Shown here: positions 18,427 through 27,603 of the stretch, piece after piece
How positions within the stretch are numbered: the first letter of the stretch is position 1
How the letters are laid out: each line of letters begins with the position of its first letter
NCBI GenBank assembly: GCA_016715995.1
Contig: JADJXF010000013.1
Span: forward strand, 62,001-126,000
Origin: Flavobacteriales bacterium
GTDB taxonomy: Bacteria > Bacteroidota > Bacteroidia > Flavobacteriales_F > PHOS-HE28
Length of the DNA: 64,000 nucleotides
Reading direction: 5' to 3'
Notes under the pieces: model-generated
What the model saw: only the letters and a program-made list of their open reading frames with translations
What the model was told of the DNA's origin: nothing
Databases searched by the model: none
Translations under genes and position numbers: made by a program

Positions 18427-18654
18427 ATGAAAAGCCTCTTCGTCGCCCTTGCCGGTTTCCTGGCGTTCCTCTACCTGCTGAATCCCACATTCGGCGTCTT
18501 CGAGCTGCTGCCGGACAACCTGCCGCTGGTGGGCAACATCGACGATGCCACCGCGACCGTGGTGCTGCTGGGCGCGCTGCGCTACTTCGGCTACGACCTC
18601 ACCCATCTCTTCCGCAAACGCACCGCGCTGGATTTCGGGACGCAGACACCCTGA
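18427..18654 (+). CDS. Small DUF1232-like membrane protein
   Basis: 75 aa. A hydrophobic N-terminal segment is followed by LLNPTFGVFELLPDNLPLVGNIDDATATVVLLGAL, written here in pieces: the LxNP...E.LPD..P..G..DD pattern and the AL end match the YkvA/DUF1232 core from memory. Function of that family is unknown. The start is the only ATG that includes the whole hydrophobic segment. The next gene begins three bases after its stop, so the two form an operon. Confidence 0.7.
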   Translation: MKSLFVALAGFLAFLYLLNPTFGVFELLPDNLPLVGNIDDATATVVLLGALRYFGYDLTHLFRKRTALDFGTQTP

Positions 18655-18657
18655 GTC

Positions 18658-20502
18658 ATGCGCTGGGGCCTGATTTTACCGATCGGCCTGCTGGCCGCGT
18701 GCTCGAATCCGGCAGACCGCGCGGTGAACCGCTGGGCGGATGAAAGGTTCTGGGCTTTGCTGGAAGCGCAGGACCTCCGTGATACCGAGAGGCTGTGCGC
18801 CCTTATGGAGGACAGCTCAGCGCTTGTTCGTGAATCGGCAGCGCTCGCCTTTGCCAGCGCGCAATCGTCCGTTTCCATTCCATGCCTGCTCAAGGCGCTC
18901 AATGATCCGCAGCCTCGGGTGCGCGCCACCGCCGCTTTCGCGCTGGGCTTCGTGGCCGACAGTTCCGTTTGGAGCGAATTGCCGGACATCGCGATGAACG
19001 AGACGGACACTGCGGTGCAGCGTGCGCTGCTCAGCGCGTCCTTCCTGGCCATGCAGCGTACGGGCCGGCTCACGGACCCCAATGCCATCCTGCATTACCT
19101 GCGCAGCAGCCATGGGCATGAGCGGGTGCGCGCCGCCGATGCGCTGCGGCGCCTGTCGGACAGCCTTGTGCAGAAGGCGGGGAGCGACATCAACGCGATG
19201 ATGAGCCAGGAAGGCACGGAGGTGAGGCAGTTCCTGATCCTCGCCATGCGCAAGCTGGGTACGTCCGCCGACATCGCGGAACTTCAGCGCATCGCGAGGG
19301 AGGGAATCGACTTCGGCGAGCGGGTGAACGCCGTGCGAGTCTGTGGCAAACTCATGGAGGGTGGGGATGGTGAGCGGCTCCTGTGGAACGCGGTATGGGA
19401 CGAAGCAGCAGGTGATGCCGCGTTGGCTTGGCTGGCCGAGCGCTTACAAGTGGATGCACGCGCCAGCTTGCGCCACGCGCTCGAAAGCCCGGACACGCTG
19501 ATGCGAATCGCGATGCTCGGGCTGGCCATGAAGCACGGTGAGGAGCGAACGGCGGATAGCGCACGGGCGATGCTGAACGCCATCGCGGCTGTGGAGCGCG
19601 ACGCCTTTCGAAGAGCGGCCGTCACCGCTGCGCGCGCCGAGGCTCCGCAGGAAGGGGACTTGTCAGCCTTCGTTGATTTGATGCAAGGCGATCTGCATCC
19701 GATGGAACGGCAGGCCGCGTTCCAAGGCGCCATGCGCATCGTGCGTGGCATCATGATGCGTTCGCGCTATGCTTCACGGGAGGCGCAGTACGCGCAGCTC
19801 AGCGAGGTGGCGGGCGTAGCGCTAAGCTCCGGCGATGCGGGGCTCATCAGCGCAGCGGCGGAGTTGATCGCGGCCGAGGAGAGCGATGCGATTCGCCTGC
19901 TGCTTCCGCCGGCGCTCGAATCGAAGGCCCGCTCGGCACTGGAACCCCTCCGTGACCTGGAGGCGCTGCTGTTGCTGGACCAGGCTGTCGCCAAACGAGA
20001 CGGCTTGCCAAGGCCCGCTCATCGCGCTCCACCATTCAACCACCCGATCGATAAGGCGAAACTCCGGACATTGAAGCAGGGTCAGCGCTACCGCATCGTC
20101 ACCAACAAAGGCGTCATCGTCATCGCAACGGATGTGGATGAGTGCCCCGGCAGCAGCCTCGCTTTCGACTCGCTTGTTACCGCAGGCTATTACAACGGCA
20201 AGGCCTTCCACCGCGTGGTGCCCAACTTCGTCATTCAAGGGGGCTGCCCGCGCGGCGATGGTTACGGCGGCATGCCTTGGACGCTGCGCACCGAGATTGG
20301 CCGTTCCTCCTTCACCGCTGGCTCAGTCGGGCTGGCGAGCGCTGGCCGCGATACGGAGAGCTGCCAGTTCTTCATCACTCACAGCGTCGCCCCGCATTTG
20401 GATGGCCGCTATACGCGCTTCGGCGAGGTGGTGGAGGGGATGGAGGTGGTGTGGAGGATCCAGGTGGGGGACCGGATGCTCCGAGTGGAGCAGGTGATGT
20501 AA
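18658..20502 (+). CDS. HEAT-repeat lipoprotein fused to a cyclophilin-type peptidyl-prolyl isomerase
   Basis: 614 aa. Lipoprotein signal with a lipobox LLAAC (Cys15). Residues ~30-440 are helical HEAT-like repeats (for example ALNDPQPRVRATAAFALGF and AADALRRLSDS). Residues ~475-614 form a cyclophilin domain: GVIVIATD, ITAG-like YYNGKAFHRVVPNFVIQGG, SVGLASAGRDTESCQFFIT and RYTRFGEVVEGMEVV. The FHRVVPNFVIQGG and QFFIT motifs carry the active-site Arg, Phe and Gln of the family. Predicted to act on periplasmic or outer-membrane proteins, with HEAT repeats as a docking surface (inference). ATG at 18658; downstream member of a two-gene unit. Confidence 0.88.
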   Translation: MRWGLILPIGLLAACSNPADRAVNRWADERFWALLEAQDLRDTERLCALMEDSSALVRESAALAFASAQSSVSIPCLLKALNDPQPRVRATAAFALGFVADSSVWSELPDIAMNETDTAVQRALLSASFLAMQRTGRLTDPNAILHYLRSSHGHERVRAADALRRLSDSLVQKAGSDINAMMSQEGTEVRQFLILAMRKLGTSADIAELQRIAREGIDFGERVNAVRVCGKLMEGGDGERLLWNAVWDEAAGDAALAWLAERLQVDARASLRHALESPDTLMRIAMLGLAMKHGEERTADSARAMLNAIAAVERDAFRRAAVTAARAEAPQEGDLSAFVDLMQGDLHPMERQAAFQGAMRIVRGIMMRSRYASREAQYAQLSEVAGVALSSGDAGLISAAAELIAAEESDAIRLLLPPALESKARSALEPLRDLEALLLLDQAVAKRDGLPRPAHRAPPFNHPIDKAKLRTLKQGQRYRIVTNKGVIVIATDVDECPGSSLAFDSLVTAGYYNGKAFHRVVPNFVIQGGCPRGDGYGGMPWTLRTEIGRSSFTAGSVGLASAGRDTESCQFFITHSVAPHLDGRYTRFGEVVEGMEVVWRIQVGDRMLRVEQVM

Positions 20503-20523
20503 CGTCGGCAGCGCCTGCCCAAC

Positions 20524-20531
20524 TATCTTTC
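20524..20531 (+). promoter_or_regulatory. Possible -7 element for the decarboxylase operon (TATCTTTC)
   Basis: TAnnTTTC, one base from consensus, 45 bases upstream of the ATG at 20577. The only reasonable match in the gap. Confidence 0.3.
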
Positions 20532-20576
20532 CCACGCTGCCAGGCGGCACCGCGCACCGCCGATCGGCTTACCCCG

Positions 20577-23330
20577 ATGCCCTCCCTCACCGACACCCGG
20601 CTGCGACAGCATTACAATGCTGCCCGGCTGCGCTCCCACACGTGGGACCAGCTCAAGCTGGCTGCGATGGACCTCGATGAGGGGCGCGGCGCTCCGGAGG
20701 AAGTGGCGGCTATCCTGAACGACCTGCACTCCATCGAGCTCTACTGGGCCTATCCCGGGCGCGAGACCGTTCGCCGCCTGCAAGAGATGCTGCGCACGAG
20801 GGAGCACCATGGGCTGCACCTCGCGGTGAACAATGTGGTGCGTGTCCTCAGCAGCGGGGCCTTCCGCAGCGATCCGGCCTCCTTGGCCGACCCGCTCTCC
20901 GGTGCGCGCGAGCTGCTGGCCGAGGAAGAGGAGAAGCCCAAGCCCAACTACTTCGAGGTGCTCTTCGTGGATGAGCTGGATGCGGAAGAGGAAGCAGCGC
21001 TGAGGCAGAAGCTGCACAAGTGCCGGGACAAGAGCGACGCCTTCGTGTACGATGCTCTCGTGGTGCGCACGGTGCAGGATGCGCTCATCGCGCTGCTCTT
21101 CAACCACAACATCCAGGCGGTGGTGGCGCGCTTCGGGGTGCCCTTCGCAAGCGCCAACAACGGCGGCGTGCTGCGCGAATTCACGCGGGCCATCGACGCC
21201 CTCGAACCAGGGAGCCTAGGCCGTGCTCACATGGGTCCGTTCCTTGGCCGCCTCACGCGGTGGTTCCGGCCCGAAGTGGACCGCTATTACGTCACCGACA
21301 CTCCGCTCCCCGAGCTCGAGGACGCCACCCTCGCCAGCTTCCGCCGCATCTTCTATCGCACCGAGGACCTCACCGAGCTGCACCTCCCTATTCTCCGCGG
21401 CATCCAGGAGAGGTACGAGACGCCCTTCTTCACCGCGCTGAAGGAATACAGCAAGCGACCGATGGGCGTCTTCCACGCCATGCCGATCAGCCGCGGCAAC
21501 AGCGTGTTCAAGAGCCGGTGGATCCAGGACTTCGGCGAGTTCTACGGGCGCAACCTCTTCCTCGCGGAGACCAGTGCCACCACAGGCGGACTCGACTCGC
21601 TGCTGCAGCCCACCGGCCCGTTGAAGAGGGCGCAGGAGCTGGCTGCGCGCGCCTTCGGGAGCCAGCAGACCTTCTTCGCCACCAACGGCACCAGCTCCAG
21701 CAACAAGATCGTGGTGCAAGCCCTGGTGGAGCCGGGCGACATCGTGCTCATCGACCGCGACTGCCACAAGAGCCACCACTACGGCATGGTGCTCAGTGGC
21801 GCCTACCCCGTTTACCTGCACAGCTTTCCCTTGAAGAAGTACAGCATGTACGGCGCGGTTCCGTTGGAGCACATCCGCGACCAGCTCTTCAAGCTGAAGA
21901 AGGCCGGCCGCCTCGACAAGGTGAAGATGCTGCTGCTCACCAACAGCACCTTCGATGGTGTGGTGTACAATGTGGAGCGTGTGATGGAACAGGTCCTCGC
22001 GATCAAGCCGGACATCGTGTTCCTCTGGGATGAGGCCTGGTGGGCATTCGGACGTTTCAGCTATGTGCTGCGCCAACGCACGGCCATGCATGTGGCGCAG
22101 AAGCTCGCCCGCAAGTACCGCGCGCTCGAGTACAAGGCTGCGTACGCGAGGCACATCGCTTCCTTGAAGTCGGGTGAGGCGCCGCGCCTGCCGGACCCCG
22201 ACAAGGTGCGCATCCGCGTGTATGCCACGCAGAGCACGCATAAGACGCTCACCTCGCTGCGCCAAGGGAGCATGATTCACATCTGGGATGAGGACTTCGC
22301 GCGCAAGAGCGAGGCCAGCTTCCACGAGGCGTACATGACGCACACCAGCACCAGCGCCAACTACCAGATCCTCGCGAGCATGGACGTGGGTCGCCGTCAG
22401 GTCGAATTCGAAGGCTTTGAGTTGGTCGAGAAGGCCATAGAACTTGGATTGTTGCTTCGCCGCACGGTGCGCGAGCATCCGAAGCTGAAGCGCTGGTTCG
22501 ATATCATCACCATCGGTGAGCTGATACCCGGCGCCTACCGACAGAGCGGACTCGACAGCTATTACCGCCGTGACCAGGGATGGAACGAGATCGAGAAGGC
22601 ATGGGCGGAGGATGAGTTCGCCGTGGACCCCACCAAGATCAACCTGTACACCGGCAAGACCGGCATCGATGGCGACACCTTCAAGAACAAGTTCTTGATG
22701 GACAAGCACCAGATCCAGATCAACAAGACCTCGCGCAACTCGGTGCTCTTCATGACCAACATCGGCACCACGCGCGGTTCATTGGCTTACCTCACCAAGG
22801 TGCTGCTGCAGATCGCCGAGGAGCTGGAGCAGCGCAATGCGGGCTTCGAGCCCGACGACAAGCGCGCCCACCTCGACAAGATCCGCACGCTCGTGGAGGA
22901 GGTTCCGCCCCTGCCGGACTTCTCCAGCTTCCACCGCAGCTTCCAAGGGCAGCCTGGTGTCCCCGGTGGCGACCTGCGATCGGCCTATTTCCTCGCATAC
23001 GACGAGAAGCGCTGCGAGCACGTGAAGCTCGCGGACAGCTTGGCGGCGCTGCGCAGCGAACGTGAGTTGGTCTCGGCCAGCTTTGTGATCCCCTATCCGC
23101 CCGGCTTCCCGGTGCTGGTGCCTGGGCAGGTCATCAACCAGGAGATCATCGACTTTCTGCTGGCGCTGGATGTGAAGGAGATTCACGGCTACCGGCCGGA
23201 GCTCGGCCTGCGTGTGTTCACCGAGGCAGCGCTTGGCAGGCAACGGACAACGACGGCGATGGGGGGGATGCGTGCGCCGACAACGCCCCCTGCGAATGGC
23301 GTAGGCCGGAAGAAGACCAAACGACCATGA
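20577..23330 (+). CDS. PLP-dependent Orn/Lys/Arg decarboxylase-family enzyme
   Basis: 917 aa from the ATG at 20577; an upstream open stretch from 20142 overlaps the previous gene and is not coding. An N-terminal ~330-residue region without an obvious inducible-decarboxylase wing is followed by the fold-type I domain: ATNGTSSSNKIVVQAL, DRDCHKSHHYGMVLSGA, FLWDEAWWAFG and the Schiff-base lysine in QSTHKTLTSLRQGSMIH (Lys556). The C-terminal decarboxylase domain is present (FVIPYPPGFPVLVPGQ). Substrate cannot be read from the sequence; a basic amino acid is the family norm. DEAWW replaces the usual DSAW. The last four bases overlap the start of the ATP-grasp gene (ATGA). The enzyme probably supplies an amine to the next two enzymes. 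Confidence 0.88.
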   Translation: MPSLTDTRLRQHYNAARLRSHTWDQLKLAAMDLDEGRGAPEEVAAILNDLHSIELYWAYPGRETVRRLQEMLRTREHHGLHLAVNNVVRVLSSGAFRSDPASLADPLSGARELLAEEEEKPKPNYFEVLFVDELDAEEEAALRQKLHKCRDKSDAFVYDALVVRTVQDALIALLFNHNIQAVVARFGVPFASANNGGVLREFTRAIDALEPGSLGRAHMGPFLGRLTRWFRPEVDRYYVTDTPLPELEDATLASFRRIFYRTEDLTELHLPILRGIQERYETPFFTALKEYSKRPMGVFHAMPISRGNSVFKSRWIQDFGEFYGRNLFLAETSATTGGLDSLLQPTGPLKRAQELAARAFGSQQTFFATNGTSSSNKIVVQALVEPGDIVLIDRDCHKSHHYGMVLSGAYPVYLHSFPLKKYSMYGAVPLEHIRDQLFKLKKAGRLDKVKMLLLTNSTFDGVVYNVERVMEQVLAIKPDIVFLWDEAWWAFGRFSYVLRQRTAMHVAQKLARKYRALEYKAAYARHIASLKSGEAPRLPDPDKVRIRVYATQSTHKTLTSLRQGSMIHIWDEDFARKSEASFHEAYMTHTSTSANYQILASMDVGRRQVEFEGFELVEKAIELGLLLRRTVREHPKLKRWFDIITIGELIPGAYRQSGLDSYYRRDQGWNEIEKAWAEDEFAVDPTKINLYTGKTGIDGDTFKNKFLMDKHQIQINKTSRNSVLFMTNIGTTRGSLAYLTKVLLQIAEELEQRNAGFEPDDKRAHLDKIRTLVEEVPPLPDFSSFHRSFQGQPGVPGGDLRSAYFLAYDEKRCEHVKLADSLAALRSERELVSASFVIPYPPGFPVLVPGQVINQEIIDFLLALDVKEIHGYRPELGLRVFTEAALGRQRTTTAMGGMRAPTTPPANGVGRKKTKRP

Positions 23331-24982
23331 GTAAGAAGACCAAGAAAGCCGCCATGCGCAAAGGCAAGGGGGTTACTCCGAAGCGGAAGGCCGTAAGACG
23401 CGCTCCGGTTAGGGCCGCCAAGCCCGTTCGGAAAGCCGCACCTGCAAAGAGGACGGTGACACGCCCGGCAAAGATGTCTTCATCCCGCACCCGAGGGAAG
23501 AAGCCCGCCAACCTCCTCAGAGGCATCAGCGACATCCGCCGTTTCTTCTACCGGAACGAAACGCCGATCTACTTCATCAGCGCCACCAACTTCAACCTGC
23601 TCGGCGCGGACGAGTGGATCAAGGGCTTCAAGTTCATCACCTACATCGATTGCTTCGATGGGCTGCACCCGAACCTGATGAGCCCGAAGACCGAGGAGCC
23701 GCACGAGGAGTTCCAGAGCATCGAGGACATCAACAACTACCTGCTCACGCACAGTGAGGTGCGCGATTTCATCGAGAGCCGGAAGATGAACGGGAAGAAC
23801 GGCAAAGCGCTCTTCCTGATGTTCGATGAGAAGACCGAAGCACTGGCGAAGAAGGCCGGGCTCGAAGTGATCTTCCCTCCCGCCAAACTGCGCAGCTGGC
23901 TGGACAACAAGGTGAACACCAACCGCGTGGCCGAGAAGGCTGGCGTGCCCTGCGTGCCTTACGTGCTCCATCCGGTGAAGAACTTCGAGCACCTGATGCA
24001 GGTCGCTGCGAAGGGCAAGCTCGGCAACGACCTCGTGGTGCAAACGCCCTACGGCGACAGTGGCCACACCACCTTCTTCATCAAGACCAAGGAGGAATAC
24101 GCCAAGTACGCGGAGGAGATCGAGGCGGAGAAGGAGTGCAAGATCATGAAGCGCATCAACTGTCGCGGTGCGGCCATGGAAGCATGCGTTACGCGGCATG
24201 GCACCATCGTGGCGCCGTTGATGACGGAGCTGGTCGGCTTCAAGGAACTTACTCCATACAAAGGCGGCTGGTGCGGTAACGAGATCTTCAGCGACACCTT
24301 CACTCCGAAGATCCGCGCGAAGGCCCGCAAGTACGCACGCCTCTTCGGCGATCAACTGCGCAAGGAGGGCTACAAGGGCTATTTCGAGCTCGATTACCTC
24401 ATCGACAAGGACAACGGCGAGATCTACCTGGGTGAACTGAACCCGCGCGTTACGGGCGCGAGCAGCATCACCAACCACGCGGTCTTCGCACTGAGCGACA
24501 TGCCGCTGCACCTCTTCCATACACTGGAATGGATGAACGTGCCGTACGAGATCAGCGTGAACGCGCTCAATCGCCGCTGGGCCAAAGAGGAGAACATCGA
24601 CACCTGGGGCCAGATGGTGATCAAGTACACCACGGATGATGTGCAACGCGTGACCGAAGCTCCGCGCAGCGGCATCTGGCGCATGCGCGAGGATGGCAGC
24701 ATCTACTTCTGGCGCATGGACACGCACCGCCGCTACGTAGAGAAGGACAACGAGGCCTTCTTCCTGCGGATCACGCGTCCCGGCGATTGGTTCTACGAAG
24801 GCGCCGATATGGGCATCCTCGTGATGCGCGGCCGCATGATGACCGACGATTTCAAATTGACCGAGCGCTCAAAGAAATGGCTGGCGGCGATTCGCACGCA
24901 GTTCAAGAGCGTGGCACCGGGTGCGCACAGCGCGAACGGACATGAGCATCTCTTGGAGATCGGTGGTTTCAAAATGATGTGA
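23327..24982 (+). CDS. ATP-grasp carboxylate-amine ligase-like protein with basic N-terminal tail
   Basis: 551 aa. The first ~65 residues are Lys/Arg/Ala/Pro-rich with repeats like RAAKPVRKAAPAKR, resembling a histone H1-type tail. The rest is a pre-ATP-grasp and ATP-grasp region of the biotin-carboxylase/PylC kind: DLVVQTPYGDSGHTTFFI (phosphate loop), CKIMKRI (adenine contact), and GYFELDYLIDKDNGEIYLGELNPRVTGASS (metal ligands Glu and Asn in ELNPR). It should activate a carboxylate as acyl phosphate and join it to an amine. The gene overlaps the decarboxylase by four bases and is followed after 13 bases by the C45 gene, so amide formation on the decarboxylation product is a reasonable guess. 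Confidence 0.85.
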   Translation: MSKKTKKAAMRKGKGVTPKRKAVRRAPVRAAKPVRKAAPAKRTVTRPAKMSSSRTRGKKPANLLRGISDIRRFFYRNETPIYFISATNFNLLGADEWIKGFKFITYIDCFDGLHPNLMSPKTEEPHEEFQSIEDINNYLLTHSEVRDFIESRKMNGKNGKALFLMFDEKTEALAKKAGLEVIFPPAKLRSWLDNKVNTNRVAEKAGVPCVPYVLHPVKNFEHLMQVAAKGKLGNDLVVQTPYGDSGHTTFFIKTKEEYAKYAEEIEAEKECKIMKRINCRGAAMEACVTRHGTIVAPLMTELVGFKELTPYKGGWCGNEIFSDTFTPKIRAKARKYARLFGDQLRKEGYKGYFELDYLIDKDNGEIYLGELNPRVTGASSITNHAVFALSDMPLHLFHTLEWMNVPYEISVNALNRRWAKEENIDTWGQMVIKYTTDDVQRVTEAPRSGIWRMREDGSIYFWRMDTHRRYVEKDNEAFFLRITRPGDWFYEGADMGILVMRGRMMTDDFKLTERSKKWLAAIRTQFKSVAPGAHSANGHEHLLEIGGFKMM

Positions 24983-24995
24983 GGACGAAGGGAGC

Positions 24996-25988
24996 ATGTA
25001 CGTACACCTGAAACTTGTGAAGGAGCCGTGGCCGAGCGATCGGTGGCAGACCTTCTTCGACCGCGCTTGGCCGCTGTTCAAGATCTGGTACGAGAGCGAA
25101 GGCCTAGAGAAGCGCCCCGACCTGGTGACCTGCCGAAGCATGCTGGAGCTGCACATGCCCGAATTGATCCCGGTCTACAATTCGCTGTGTCGCATCGCGA
25201 AGGACGATGATGTCGCATCGCGCTTCCTGAGCATGTGGTGCCCGCCGCCCTACATGGCCGGCTGCTCGCAAGTCGCTTGGACGAAAGGCGCGCCCACGCT
25301 CATCCGCAACTACGACTTCGACCCCCGCTACTTCGATGGCCGCATGCGCTACAGCGAGTATGTGAAACCGGTCATCGGCATCCAAGACAGCGGGTGGGGC
25401 TTGCTCGATGGCATGAACAGCGATGGCCTGGCCTTAGCGCTCGCTTTCGGCGGAAGGAAGGTGTGGGGAACAGGCTTCGGCATCCCGCTGGTGATCCGCT
25501 ATGTGCTGGAGACGTGCAGCACCACAGATGAGGCGTGCATTGTGCTCTCGCGAATCCCGGTGCACATGGGCTACAACGTCACAGTGGTGGACAAGAGCGG
25601 GAAGTACGCCACCGTGTACATGAACCACGACCGTCCGGCACAGGTGGTCTATCAGGCCGTGGCATGCAACCACCAGCATCAGGTGGAATGGGATGAATAT
25701 GCCGCGTTCACGAACACAATCGAACGCAAGCACTTCCTGGAGCACAGCATCGCGCAGCCCAAGCTCACCCGCGCACAGCTGATCAAGCAGTTCCTGAAGC
25801 CGCCGCTCTACAGCCAGCAATACCTGCGCGGCTTCGGCACGCTCTACACAGCGGCCTACGATGTGGCCAAGGGGCGGGTGCAGATCATCTGGCCGGAGAA
25901 GCAGGTGGAGGCGAGCTTCAAACGGTTTGAGGAACAGGAGGTGCAGGTTGTGCTCTTGAAGCCCGTGGGCCGGTACTTGGCCAAGTAG
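24996..25988 (+). CDS. C45-family autoproteolytic acyltransferase/hydrolase
   Basis: 330 aa. The Ntn-hydrolase pattern is clear: YMAGCSQVAW with the predicted nucleophile Cys90, followed by TLIRNYDFDP, then GWGLLDGMNSDGLALALAFGG, as in acyl-CoA:6-aminopenicillanate acyltransferase relatives. The ~89 residues before Cys90 would be the propeptide removed by self-cleavage. No signal peptide, so it is cytoplasmic. It probably forms or hydrolyses an amide bond of the compound made by the two upstream enzymes. Ends with a basic-hydrophobic tail; ATG chosen because it is 13 bases after the upstream stop and preceded by GGGAG. Confidence 0.83.
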   Translation: MYVHLKLVKEPWPSDRWQTFFDRAWPLFKIWYESEGLEKRPDLVTCRSMLELHMPELIPVYNSLCRIAKDDDVASRFLSMWCPPPYMAGCSQVAWTKGAPTLIRNYDFDPRYFDGRMRYSEYVKPVIGIQDSGWGLLDGMNSDGLALALAFGGRKVWGTGFGIPLVIRYVLETCSTTDEACIVLSRIPVHMGYNVTVVDKSGKYATVYMNHDRPAQVVYQAVACNHQHQVEWDEYAAFTNTIERKHFLEHSIAQPKLTRAQLIKQFLKPPLYSQQYLRGFGTLYTAAYDVAKGRVQIIWPEKQVEASFKRFEEQEVQVVLLKPVGRYLAK

Positions 25989-26006
25989 TCCCTCGCCAGA
26001 GGGCGG

Positions 26007-26014
26007 TACTTTTG
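26007..26014 (+). promoter_or_regulatory. -7 promoter element before aldehyde dehydrogenase (TACTTTTG)
   Basis: Exact TAnnTTTG; ends four bases before the ATG. A TTG at 25978 region (…ACTTGG) lies about 27 bases upstream, a little far for a -33 box. Suggests an independent, leaderless transcript for this gene. Confidence 0.6.
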
Positions 26015-26018
26015 GGCC

Positions 26019-27491
26019 ATGCCCAGGACAGCGACCGCGCCAACGAAGCCTTCGAATACCACTGCGCTCTTCACCCCTGCCAACCTCATCAACGGCGTTT
26101 GGGTGGATGAGGGTGACGGCACCTTCAATGCCGTTATCGATAAATACCACGGCACCGAGCTGGCCAGGATTCCGCATGCCACCGAGGCACAGATGGAAGA
26201 GGCCATCGCAGCAGCCTACGCAAGTCGTGATGCATTGAAGAAACTGAGCGCCGGTGACCGCAGTGCGAAGCTGGAAGCGTTGGCGTCATTGATCGCGAAG
26301 CACGAAGATGAGCTCGCCCGGCTCATCGTTCAGGAAGGCGGCAAGCCCATCGGTTACGCGAAGACGGAGATCGCGCGGTGCATCACCACGGTGTGCACGG
26401 CGGCGGCGGAAGCGTTGCGTTTCGGCGGTGAAGTGGTGCCCATGGATTTCGGCGCGGGTGTAGGTCGCACAGCGATCACCAAGCGATTTCCTATTGGTGT
26501 CATCGCGGCGATCACACCCTTCAACTTCCCGCTGAATCTGGTGCTGCACAAGGTGGCTCCTGCGATGGCGGTGGGCTGCCCCGTGGTGCTGAAGCCTGCG
26601 CCCCAAGCACCATTGAGCGCATTGGTCCTTGGCCAGCTCATCGAGGAGATAGGCTGGCCGAAGGGCGCCTTCAACGTGATCATGTGCGGTGTACCCGTAG
26701 CGGAGAAACTCGTGAAGGACGAGCGCGTGGCCATGCTCAGCTTCACCGGCAGCGACAAGGTGGGCTGGCACTTGAAGAACATTTGCGGCAAGAAGAAGGT
26801 CGCCTTGGAACTCGGTGGAAACGCGAGCGTGATCGTGGACGAGGGCATAGACCTGGCCGCCATCGCGAAGACCGTAGCCGCTGGCGCGAACCTCTATGCG
26901 GGACAGACCTGCATCAGCACGCAGCGCATCTACGCGGTGAAGGGCGTCTTCGCGCAGTTCCGCGATTTGCTGGCGAAGGAGTACTCCGCGCTGAAAGCCG
27001 GGGACCCGAGCGATGCATCGGTGACCGTCGGCCCGATCATCGACAAGGTGCACTTCGAGCGCATCAGCACTTGGGTCGATGAAGCGGTGAAGGGCGGCGC
27101 GCACGTGCTCGCAGGTGGGGAGCCCGTGGATGCTGCGCGCAACATCTACGCGGCCACCTTGCTTACCGGCACCAAGCCCGATATGAAAGTGACCTGCGCC
27201 GAGGTATTCGGGCCGGTAGCGATTCTGGAAGAAGTCACGGATTTCGGCGGAGCAATCGACCGCGTAAATGACTCCAGCTACGGCCTACAGGCGGGGGTCT
27301 TCACCGATTCGGTGGCGAACATGAAGCGCGCGCACGACGAGTTGGAGGTCGGCGGTATCATCATCAACAACGTGCCCGGCTTCCGGATCGACCCCATGCC
27401 CTACGGCGGGATCAAAGACAGCGGCCTGGGCAGGGAGGGCGTGAAGTACGCGATGGAGGAGATGAGCGAGCCGCGGCTCCTGGTGTTCTGA
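26019..27491 (+). CDS. NAD(P)-dependent aldehyde dehydrogenase
   Basis: 490 aa. ALDH superfamily enzyme oxidising an aldehyde to the acid. Motifs: TPFNFPLNLV, the Rossmann FTGSDKVG (241-248 region), catalytic Glu264 in ELGGN, nucleophile Cys298 in GQTCIS, and EVFGPV near 395. The shorter KPAPQAPLSAL segment resembles glyceraldehyde-3-phosphate/succinate-semialdehyde type members rather than betaine aldehyde enzymes, but substrate is open. It follows the C45 gene at 30 bases on the same strand yet has its own promoter element, so it may be linked to the amine pathway (as an aminoaldehyde oxidase) or independent. Confidence 0.92.
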   Translation: MPRTATAPTKPSNTTALFTPANLINGVWVDEGDGTFNAVIDKYHGTELARIPHATEAQMEEAIAAAYASRDALKKLSAGDRSAKLEALASLIAKHEDELARLIVQEGGKPIGYAKTEIARCITTVCTAAAEALRFGGEVVPMDFGAGVGRTAITKRFPIGVIAAITPFNFPLNLVLHKVAPAMAVGCPVVLKPAPQAPLSALVLGQLIEEIGWPKGAFNVIMCGVPVAEKLVKDERVAMLSFTGSDKVGWHLKNICGKKKVALELGGNASVIVDEGIDLAAIAKTVAAGANLYAGQTCISTQRIYAVKGVFAQFRDLLAKEYSALKAGDPSDASVTVGPIIDKVHFERISTWVDEAVKGGAHVLAGGEPVDAARNIYAATLLTGTKPDMKVTCAEVFGPVAILEEVTDFGGAIDRVNDSSYGLQAGVFTDSVANMKRAHDELEVGGIIINNVPGFRIDPMPYGGIKDSGLGREGVKYAMEEMSEPRLLVF

Positions 27492-27603
27492 CCTTCAAGG
27501 AATGCGCGGATCCCGGTTTGCGGCGGACGCGGCAGTTGCCTAGCTTGCCTTTTCTTACTTCCGCCCAGTCGCGCCGACGGCGCCAGCTCTAACCTGCACA
27601 GCC

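Noticed and set aside
21216..22709. A 497-codon minus-strand frame inside the decarboxylase gene
   Set aside because: Same cause; the plus-strand decarboxylase has clear motifs across the whole region.
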